Source: Pseudomonas putida
GTDB lineage: Bacteria; Pseudomonadota; Gammaproteobacteria; Pseudomonadales; Pseudomonadaceae
DNA: 64,000 bases
Direction of reading: 5' to 3'
NCBI GenBank assembly: GCA_029953615.1
Contig: CP124529.1
Location: 4,464,501 to 4,528,500, forward strand
Position 1 is the stretch's first letter. The number at the start of each line of letters is the position of its first letter. Below the pieces are notes generated by a model. The model saw nothing but the letters and a program-made list of their open reading frames with translations. It made no database searches and was not told the origin of the DNA. Below are positions 58,220 through 64,000 of this stretch, piece after piece. The position numbers and the translations under genes were made by a program.

Positions 58220-58621
58220 ATGAGCACACCACTCCCTTTGCGCCAACCTTGCCCTCCTGGCGCCTGCGACTGTGGCCGCGAACACCTGGCCGACCACCCG
58301 CAGGCAGCCCGGCGCATCCTCCTGCTGACCCGCCAGGAAGAAAAGCGCCTGCTCGAACGCCTGGAAAACCTCAAGGACCTGGAAGACCTGCAGCGCCTGC
58401 AGCAACGGATGTACGAAAACCTGGGTATTCGCGTGCATATCGCCCCTGGCTTCAATGAAGTACGGACCATGCGCGGCATCGTCATCGAACTGGACGACCA
58501 GCCCGGGCTGTGTCGCAAGACCCGGCAGTCGATCCCGGCGGCGATCCGTCGCGGGCTGGAGCGCAACCCGCAGGTGGCTTTCCGGTTGCTCGATACCCAT
58601 GACCTGTTGCGGGATACCTGA
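58220..58621 (+). CDS. Conserved hypothetical protein with N-terminal Cys cluster
   Basis: A 133-aa protein, not recognised. It starts with CPPGACDCGREHLADH, a possible metal or Fe-S site, followed by a charged coiled-coil-like helix (EEKRLLERLENLKDLEDLQR) and a basic C-terminus. It follows the LysR gene by 26 nt. No clear ribosome site. Confidence 0.7.
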   Translation: MSTPLPLRQPCPPGACDCGREHLADHPQAARRILLLTRQEEKRLLERLENLKDLEDLQRLQQRMYENLGIRVHIAPGFNEVRTMRGIVIELDDQPGLCRKTRQSIPAAIRRGLERNPQVAFRLLDTHDLLRDT

Positions 58622-58721
58622 ATACCTGCCCGGCGCGCTCCTGCACGGGCCGCGTCAGCCCCACTAATTTTTTCGCCGCACGCTACGTCTACCTTGAATC
58701 CATCACTCAAGGAGACAGGCA

Positions 58722-58943
58722 ATGACTTCCGTTTTCGACCGCGACGATATCCAGTTCCAGGTAGTGGTCAACCATGAAGAGCAATACTCGATCTGGCCCG
58801 ATTACAAAGCCATCCCCAACGGCTGGCGTGCCGTAGGCAAGAGCGGCCTGAAGAAGGAATGCCTGGCCTACATCGACGAGGTCTGGACCGACATGCGCCC
58901 GCTGAGCCTGCGCCAGAAAATGGCCGAAGCCGCCGCCCAGTGA
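58722..58943 (+). CDS. MbtH-like protein
   Basis: A 73-aa chaperone of nonribosomal peptide synthetase adenylation domains. Signature [20 protein letters not shown] and the later [17 protein letters not shown] are complete, including both Trp that dock the adenylation domain. GGAGACAGGCA lies before the ATG. The thioesterase gene overlaps its stop (GTGA). No NRPS lies in the window; the pyoverdine synthetases elsewhere are the likely partner. Confidence 0.93.
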   Translation: MTSVFDRDDIQFQVVVNHEEQYSIWPDYKAIPNGWRAVGKSGLKKECLAYIDEVWTDMRPLSLRQKMAEAAAQ

Positions 58944-59659
58944 CTGCGTTGAACCTGCTGTGCCTGCCCTATTCCGGGGCTAGTGCCATGGTCTACAGCC
59001 GCTGGCGGCGCAAACTGCCAGCGTGGCTTCAGATACGCCCGGTGGAACTGCCCGGGCGTGGCGCGCGCATGGCCGAGCCATTGCACACCGACATGCAGGC
59101 CCTGGCCCGGCAACTGGCCACCGAACAGCGCCTGGCGGCCAGCACCCCCTACGCGCTGCTCGGCCATAGCCTGGGCGCGTTGCTGGCCTTCGAGCTGGCC
59201 CACGAGCTGCAAGCGCTGGGCTGCCCGCCACCACTGGCCCTGTTCGCCTGCGGCACCGCAGCGCCAACCCGCCGTGAGGACTACGACGGCAAGAACTGGC
59301 GCGAGCCCAAGAGCGACGCCGAGTTGATCGGCGAGTTGCGCGAGCTGCAGGGAACCCCCGAGGAAGTGCTGGCCAACGCCGAGCTGATGAGCCTGACCTT
59401 GCCTACCCTGCGCGCCGACTTCCTGCTCTGTGGCACCTACGCCTACCGCCAGCGGCCGGCGTTGCAGTGCCCGCTGCACGTGTTGGGCGGCATGCAGGAC
59501 CGCGCCAGCGACGAGCAACTGCAAGCCTGGCGCAAGGAAACCCACGGGGCGTTCTCGCTGCAGATGTTTCCCGGTGGCCACTTCTTCATCCACGAGCATG
59601 AGGACCGGGTGCTCGCTGCGCTGACCGCGTCGCTGCAACCGCTTCGGCTGTCCGCCTGA
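58940..59659 (+). CDS. Type II thioesterase (GrsT/PvdG-like)
   Basis: A 239-aa alpha/beta hydrolase that clears mis-loaded carrier proteins of NRPS/PKS lines. [17 protein letters not shown] start, nucleophile [16 protein letters not shown], acid near [12 protein letters not shown], His in [15 protein letters not shown] at 58940 overlaps the MbtH stop, so the two are coupled. Confidence 0.92.
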   Translation: MTALNLLCLPYSGASAMVYSRWRRKLPAWLQIRPVELPGRGARMAEPLHTDMQALARQLATEQRLAASTPYALLGHSLGALLAFELAHELQALGCPPPLALFACGTAAPTRREDYDGKNWREPKSDAELIGELRELQGTPEEVLANAELMSLTLPTLRADFLLCGTYAYRQRPALQCPLHVLGGMQDRASDEQLQAWRKETHGAFSLQMFPGGHFFIHEHEDRVLAALTASLQPLRLSA

Positions 59660-59716
59660 TTGACGTCACCGCTTGCCTGGTGGAGGCTAGGCCTTTTTCC
59701 AGGCAAGAGGCAGACA

Positions 59717-60268
59717 ATGCTGATCGATCCCCACAAGGCCACGCTGTTGGTCGTCGACATCCAGGAAAAACTCATCGGCGCCATGAGCGACCCTGAAGGC
59801 ACCCGTGCGCGGGCCCGCTGGTTGCTGGCGGCGACGAACGAACTGGAACTGCCGACGGTAATTTCCGAGCAGTACCCCAAAGGCCTGGGCCATACCCTGG
59901 CCGAGCTGCTGGCCGCAGCGCCGGCCGCCGAGGTGGTGGAGAAAAGCCATTTTTCCTGCGTGGCGGCCGAGTGCCTGCCAGCGCGTTTGATGGCGCGTGA
60001 GCAAGTGATTGTCTGTGGCATGGAAACCCATGTCTGTGTGCTGCAGACCGTGCTCGGCCTGCTGGCGCTGGGCAAGCAGGTGTTCGTGGTCGAGGATGCA
60101 TGCGACAGCCGAACCCCGGCGAGCAAGGCCGCAGGGCTGGCGCGCATGCGGGCCGCGGGGGCGCAGGTGGTGACCCGCGAAATGGTCTTGTTCGAGCTCA
60201 TGGGCAGTGCCGGCCACCCGCTGTTCCGCCACATCAGCAAGACCTACCTGGTCGGTGAACAGCCCTGA
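59717..60268 (+). CDS. Isochorismatase-family hydrolase
   Basis: A 183-aa cysteine hydrolase. The triad is visible: Asp in LLVVDIQEKL, Lys in EQYPKGLGHT, Cys in GMETHVCVLQTVLGL. This branch (YcaC-like) need not act on isochorismate. AAGAGG lies before the ATG. Though beside MbtH/TEII genes, a link to siderophore synthesis is not shown. Confidence 0.9.
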   Translation: MLIDPHKATLLVVDIQEKLIGAMSDPEGTRARARWLLAATNELELPTVISEQYPKGLGHTLAELLAAAPAAEVVEKSHFSCVAAECLPARLMAREQVIVCGMETHVCVLQTVLGLLALGKQVFVVEDACDSRTPASKAAGLARMRAAGAQVVTREMVLFELMGSAGHPLFRHISKTYLVGEQP

Positions 60269-61347
60269 ACGGCCGGTTACTGGCTGCCGGGTTGATGGCT
60301 CTGGCGCTGCTGCAAGGCTGCGCCGGGCGCCGCGAGGAAGCACCCGAGGCGGACCCGGCCAAGGTCCGCGCCCAACTGCTGCGGCTGTTACCCGCCCAGG
60401 CCAAGGACCGCGAGGGCTGGGCCCGGGACATTCAGGTGGCGTTCGAGGCCCAGCGTATTGCCCCCGGCAAGAGCAACCTGTGCGCGGTGCTGGCAGTGAC
60501 CGAGCAGGAATCGACCTTCAATGCCGACCCGCAGGTGCCTAACCTGGGGCGTATCGCCCGGGAGGAAATCGACCGCCGCGCCGCGCGCCTGCACATCCCC
60601 AAGCTGCTGGTTGATGGTGCTCTGAAGACGCCGTCGGGTAATGGCAAGAGCTACCAGCAGCGCTTGCAGGCGGTGCGCAGCGAGAAGCAGTTGAGCGAAC
60701 TGTATGACGAAGTCATCGCTCGCGTGCCGCTGGGCAAGACCTTGCTGGGCGGGCTGAACCCGGTGCATACCGGCGGGCCGATGCAGGTCAGCATCGACTT
60801 TGCCGAAAAGCATGCGCGGGATTATCCCTACAGCCACGATGGCAGTATTCGCCAGGAAGTGTTCACCCGGCGCGGCGGCATGTATTTCGGTATCGCCCAC
60901 TTGTTAGGCTATTCGACCAACTACGATCGCCAGCTGTACCGCTTTGCCGATTTCAACGCGGGCTGGTACGCCAGCCGCAATGCGGCATTCCAGGCGGCGC
61001 TGAGCAAGGTCACGGGGGTGACACTTGCGCTGGATGGCGACCTGGTGGCGCCGGGGTCGATCATGCCCGGGGCAACTGAAAAGGCGGCACGCAAACTGGG
61101 AACGAAGCTGGGCCTGCGCAACCCGCAGATCCGCAGCCAGCTGGAGGAGGGTGACAGCTTGGCCTTCGAGGACAGCAAGCTGTACAGCGGGGTGTTCGCC
61201 CTGGCCGATGCCGCGGCCGGCAAGCCGGTGCCACGGGCGGTGCTGCCGGGAATCCAGCTGAAAAGCCCAAAGATCACCCGCAAGCTGACCACGGCGTGGT
61301 TTGCCGGGCGGGTGGATGAGCGTTATCAGCGGTGCATGAAGCGTTAA
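60265..61347 (+). CDS. DUF1615 lipoprotein
   Basis: About 360 aa. A lipobox ALLQGC is seen; mature protein follows AGRREEAPE. Family features: LCAVLAVTEQESTFNADPQV, PVHTGGPMQVSIDFAEKHAR, RRGGMYFGIAHLLGYSTNYD, resembling a lysozyme-like fold. Start choice: ATG 60295 or TTG 60292 would leave only nine residues before the Cys. A CTG at 60265, in a CTGA overlap with the previous stop, gives a proper signal peptide with Arg; CTG starts are rare, so this is tentative. Confidence 0.82.
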   Translation: MNGRLLAAGLMALALLQGCAGRREEAPEADPAKVRAQLLRLLPAQAKDREGWARDIQVAFEAQRIAPGKSNLCAVLAVTEQESTFNADPQVPNLGRIAREEIDRRAARLHIPKLLVDGALKTPSGNGKSYQQRLQAVRSEKQLSELYDEVIARVPLGKTLLGGLNPVHTGGPMQVSIDFAEKHARDYPYSHDGSIRQEVFTRRGGMYFGIAHLLGYSTNYDRQLYRFADFNAGWYASRNAAFQAALSKVTGVTLALDGDLVAPGSIMPGATEKAARKLGTKLGLRNPQIRSQLEEGDSLAFEDSKLYSGVFALADAAAGKPVPRAVLPGIQLKSPKITRKLTTAWFAGRVDERYQRCMKR

Positions 61348-61377
61348 CGGTGGCCTGGCTGGCGAGCGCGATCCCTG

Positions 61378-61491
61378 TGTAGGAGCGGCCTTGTGTCGCG
61401 ATGGGCTGCGCAGCAGCCCCAGGATCATGCTTCACCGCTGAACCCCTGGGGCTGCTGCGCAGCCCATCGCGACACAAGGCCGCTCCTACAG
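61378..61491. repeat. Inverted REP pair (TCGCGACACAAGG type)
   Basis: Long near-perfect palindrome: TGTAGGAGCGGCCTTGTGTC and its complement with inner GATGGGCTGCGCAGCAGCCC stems, between convergent genes. Confidence 0.88.
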
Positions 61492-61514
61492 AGATGGCGC
61501 CGGCCCGTGGGGCA

Positions 61515-62378
61515 TCAGCTTTCGCCCAATGCCCCAACCACCTGATCCACACTGGCCTTCAACCCGGCAAACGCATCCTCAGGGTCACTTTCCAGCACCA
61601 CCAGCTTCGCCCCTGCTGCCTTTATCACCTCAACAACTGCCGCCTCTGGCTGACGATGGTGCAGCACCAGCGCCACATCCTGCGCTTGCAGGTTGTCCCC
61701 CAGCGCCTTCAGCGCAGCCGCATCCCACTCGGCCGGCAACGGTTGCTCGACCACGTCCAGGTTCAACCCACTGGCCAGATAACCCAGCCGCTCCGACAGG
61801 CTCACCACGGTCAGGTTGTCGACCTTTGCCAATCGTGTCTGGCTGCTGGCCGAAAGCTCCAGCAACTGGCGCTTTAGCCCCGCCAGGTTGCCCTGGATCT
61901 TCGCCTTGTCGTCCGGCGCCAGGCGCTCCAGGTCATTGGCTACCACGTCGGCCATGCGCCCGAAGTTGGTCGGGTTGAGCCAGGGGTAGGCGTCGTAGGC
62001 CTCGTCGCCGTTCAGCGCAATACCCGGCAGTGCGCCATCCACCGGCCGTGCGGCGTCGATCTCGACGATCCGGATATTGCTGCGCCGGGCCATCGGGTAC
62101 AGCGGGTCGTCACGCCAGATCGAGCGCACGCCGATCACCGCATCGGCCTGCAGCGCGGCCTTGCTCAGGCTGGCGCCACCGCGCCCACTGAAATAGGACG
62201 GCTGGCGGCTGGCCGGCAGGTTGGCGGGCACTGCACGGGTGAGCTGTACCGCGGTGCCCTCGAGCAGCGCACTGGCCAGGCTGTGAGTGACTGGCAGGGT
62301 GGTCAGCACTTGTGTGGCGAAAGACAGCGACGGCAGGCCGGCCAGGGCCAGCACCAGGGTAAGGCGTTTCAGGTTCAT
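61515..62378 (-). CDS. Metal-type ABC binding protein lacking usual His ligands
   Basis: A 287-aa exported protein (signal peptide to SFAT). It has the cluster A-I (ZnuA/MntC) layout: TLPVTHSLASALLEGTAVQL, NPTNFGRMADVVANDL, LSERLGYLASGLNLDVVEQP. But residues that normally bind metal differ: no His in PSYFSGRGGASL, AYPWLNP instead of DPHxWxxP, and SERLGYLA instead of HDAFGYFA. Cargo may not be a bare Zn or Mn ion. Overlaps the permease gene (ATGA). Confidence 0.82.
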   Translation of the reverse strand: MNLKRLTLVLALAGLPSLSFATQVLTTLPVTHSLASALLEGTAVQLTRAVPANLPASRQPSYFSGRGGASLSKAALQADAVIGVRSIWRDDPLYPMARRSNIRIVEIDAARPVDGALPGIALNGDEAYDAYPWLNPTNFGRMADVVANDLERLAPDDKAKIQGNLAGLKRQLLELSASSQTRLAKVDNLTVVSLSERLGYLASGLNLDVVEQPLPAEWDAAALKALGDNLQAQDVALVLHHRQPEAAVVEVIKAAGAKLVVLESDPEDAFAGLKASVDQVVGALGES

Positions 62379-63274
62379 GCCGGGTTTCCTTGCAGGCGGG
62401 GAACGAGGGCACGGGCTAGTGCCGCCAGGGCGAAGCAGATGCCGGCCACCAGAATGATCGCGGCGCCGGATGGCACCGGCAGGTCGAAAACGATCGGCAG
62501 CAGGATACCGAGCAGCGTGCTCAGCGTGGCGATCAGCACCGACAGAAAGAAAAACCCCCTTAGCGACTGGCTGACCAGGCGTGCGGCGGCAGCGGGAATC
62601 ACCAGTAGCGCCCCGACCAGGATTGCCCCTATCACCTTCACCGAGGCCACGGTCACCAGGGTCACCAGCACCACGAACAGGTAGTCCAGGGTTTTAACGG
62701 CCACCCCGCGCACGGCCGCCAGTTGCGGGTTGAAGCTGGCCAGCATGATGCGGTTGTACAGCGGCACGGCCAGCGCCAGCACCAGCACCGCGACGATGCC
62801 CAGTACCATCAGGTCCTGGCCGCTCACGGTCAGCACCGAGCCGAACAGCACGTTCTCGAGGATGTGCACGTTGATCTTGCCGGCCAGCATTAGCAGCAGG
62901 CTGGCGCCCAGCGCCAGCGACACCGACAGGAACACACCAATCAGCGTGTCCGGCGACAGCCCGGTGCGGTTGCGCAGGAAGTTGAGCAAGATGCCGAACA
63001 GCAGGCAGTAGCCGAACAGGCTGCCGTAGGGGCCGGTGTAGGGCTCGCCCAGCAGGATACCGATGGCCACGCCGGTCAGCGCGGCATGCCCGACCGCCTC
63101 CGAAAAGAAGGCGAAGCGCTTGACCACCACGAGGGTACCCAGGCCGCCGAGTACCGGGCCGATCATCAAACCGGCCAGCAAAGCGTTGACCACGAAGCCG
63201 TAACCCAGGGCCTCGGGCAGGTAGCCGGCAGAGGCCCAGTCCTGGACCGTTTGCCGAAAGATTTCAAAACTCAT
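62375..63274 (-). CDS. ABC-3 family metal permease (ZnuB-like)
   Basis: A 299-aa permease with eight or nine helices. Motifs: VVKRFAFFSEAVGHAALTGVAIG, EPYTGPYGSLFGYC, and GALLVIPAAAARLVSQSLRG near the C-terminus, all usual for manganese/zinc/iron-chelate permeases. The ATG sits in a TGATG overlap with the ATPase gene. Confidence 0.9.
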   Translation of the reverse strand: MSFEIFRQTVQDWASAGYLPEALGYGFVVNALLAGLMIGPVLGGLGTLVVVKRFAFFSEAVGHAALTGVAIGILLGEPYTGPYGSLFGYCLLFGILLNFLRNRTGLSPDTLIGVFLSVSLALGASLLLMLAGKINVHILENVLFGSVLTVSGQDLMVLGIVAVLVLALAVPLYNRIMLASFNPQLAAVRGVAVKTLDYLFVVLVTLVTVASVKVIGAILVGALLVIPAAAARLVSQSLRGFFFLSVLIATLSTLLGILLPIVFDLPVPSGAAIILVAGICFALAALARALVPRLQGNPA

Positions 63275-63999
63275 CAGGCAAGGCTCTCGTTACGCGGGTG
63301 AACGGAAAACAGGCCGAGCAGGCGCTGCGGGGTAAGGGCCTGGGCGGGCGGGGCGTCGAACAGCACCTGGCGGCTCAGGCCGGTAACCCTGTCGGCCAGG
63401 CGCATCACGGCCGCCAGGTCGTGTTCGATCCACAGCACGGTGGTGCCGGCCTGGCGCCAGCCCTGCAGCAGTTGTTCGAACACCTGGATGCCGGCTTCGT
63501 CCAGGGCCGACATCGGTTCGTCCAGCACCAGCAGTTGCGGCTCGGGGATCAGGCCCTGGGCCAGCAGCACCCGTTGGCGTTCGCCACCGGACAGCGCGCC
63601 CATGCGCCGTTTGCGCTTGTCGAGCATGCCGACCCGCGCCAGGGCCGCGTCGATGGCAGGCTGCACGCGGCGCGACAGGCCAAGAAAGGCGGGGCGGCGC
63701 TGGCACATGGCAGCCATGAAGTCGTCCACGGTCATCGGCAGGCCACGGTCGAACTCCAGCGCCTGCGGCACATAGCCTATCACTTCGCGTTCGCCGGGCC
63801 AGTGCAGGGCCAGCTGGCCCTGGTGCGGCATCTGCCCGAGCAGGGTCTTGATCAGCGAACTCTTGCCGCCGCCGTTGGGGCCGACGATGGCATGCACGCT
63901 GCCGGCGGCGACGTTGAAGCTGACCTGTTCGAGGATGCGGGTGCGGCCCAGGGTCAGGTCGATGTCGGCGAACTCGATGCGCGGCCCGCAGGCTGTCAC
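63274..63999 (-). CDS. Metal-type ABC ATPase (ZnuC-like), 5' end at window edge
   Basis: About 241 aa visible. Walker A GPNGGGKSS, signature LSGGERQRVLLAQGL, Walker B LLVLDEPMSALD, switch His IEHDLAAV. The frame opens with GTG at 63999, at the very edge, so the true start may lie outside. First visible gene of the ATPase-permease-SBP operon. Confidence 0.88.
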   Translation of the reverse strand: MTACGPRIEFADIDLTLGRTRILEQVSFNVAAGSVHAIVGPNGGGKSSLIKTLLGQMPHQGQLALHWPGEREVIGYVPQALEFDRGLPMTVDDFMAAMCQRRPAFLGLSRRVQPAIDAALARVGMLDKRKRRMGALSGGERQRVLLAQGLIPEPQLLVLDEPMSALDEAGIQVFEQLLQGWRQAGTTVLWIEHDLAAVMRLADRVTGLSRQVLFDAPPAQALTPQRLLGLFSVHPRNESLA

Positions 64000-64000
64000 C

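Overview
The window looks like chromosomal DNA of a Pseudomonas putida-group bacterium. The DNA is GC-rich with strongly G/C-ending codons. About fifteen inverted pairs of REP-type palindromes typical of that group sit between genes. The gene set is also familiar: czcCBA, lpxO, an RES-Xre toxin-antitoxin pair, OprD-type porin, DUF2790 protein, MbtH-like protein and orphan PAAR effectors. I saw no tRNA, rRNA, insertion sequence, integrase or CRISPR array.

Layout. 0.2-4.5 kb: an OmpR-type two-component pair, small unknown ORFs, a DUF2790 secreted protein and a thioredoxin-like protein. 4.6-11.7 kb: aroQ-aroE and, divergently, czcCBA metal efflux. 11.8-19.9 kb: an MFS symporter, a TonB receptor with a DUF2946 protein, an orphan ParA, a diguanylate cyclase, a lipoprotein and a small unknown protein. 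20-28.3 kb: a cobalamin island with two cobalamin riboswitches, one ahead of an SBP-permease-ATPase-OprD operon and one ahead of a TonB receptor; a DUF1624-type membrane protein lies between them. 28.4-42.8 kb: GNAT, AhpD-like, LpxO, ThpR, AraC regulator with alcohol dehydrogenase, beta-propeller-like protein, SotB-type exporter, LysR with nitroreductase, ResA-ResT, cysteine desulfurase, and LysR with acyl-CoA dehydrogenase. 43-56 kb: two PAAR effector/immunity pairs flank TerC, a PstS-OmpA fusion behind a Pho-box-like site, a polyamine-type ABC operon, RibBA, DUF1330 and pirin. 56-64 kb: an esterase with a divergent LysR, an unknown protein, MbtH plus type II thioesterase, an isochorismatase-like hydrolase, a DUF1615 lipoprotein and a metal-type ABC operon cut by the window end.

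The most striking sequence-level observation is seven single-base indels that break or fuse otherwise well-preserved genes: aroQ, czcA, a GNAT gene, two LysR genes, a PAAR effector and a PstS-OmpA gene. Most lie in short homopolymers or doublets. Either the sequence carries indel errors or this strain has an unusual load of frameshifts; re-reading those positions would settle it. The most interesting biology is the cobalamin-riboswitch operon that includes an OprD porin, the two orphan PAAR toxin modules, a shared ATTATGGTAT-type palindrome linking the polyamine-type ABC operon to ribBA/DUF1330, and a metal-ABC binding protein that lacks the usual histidine ligands.
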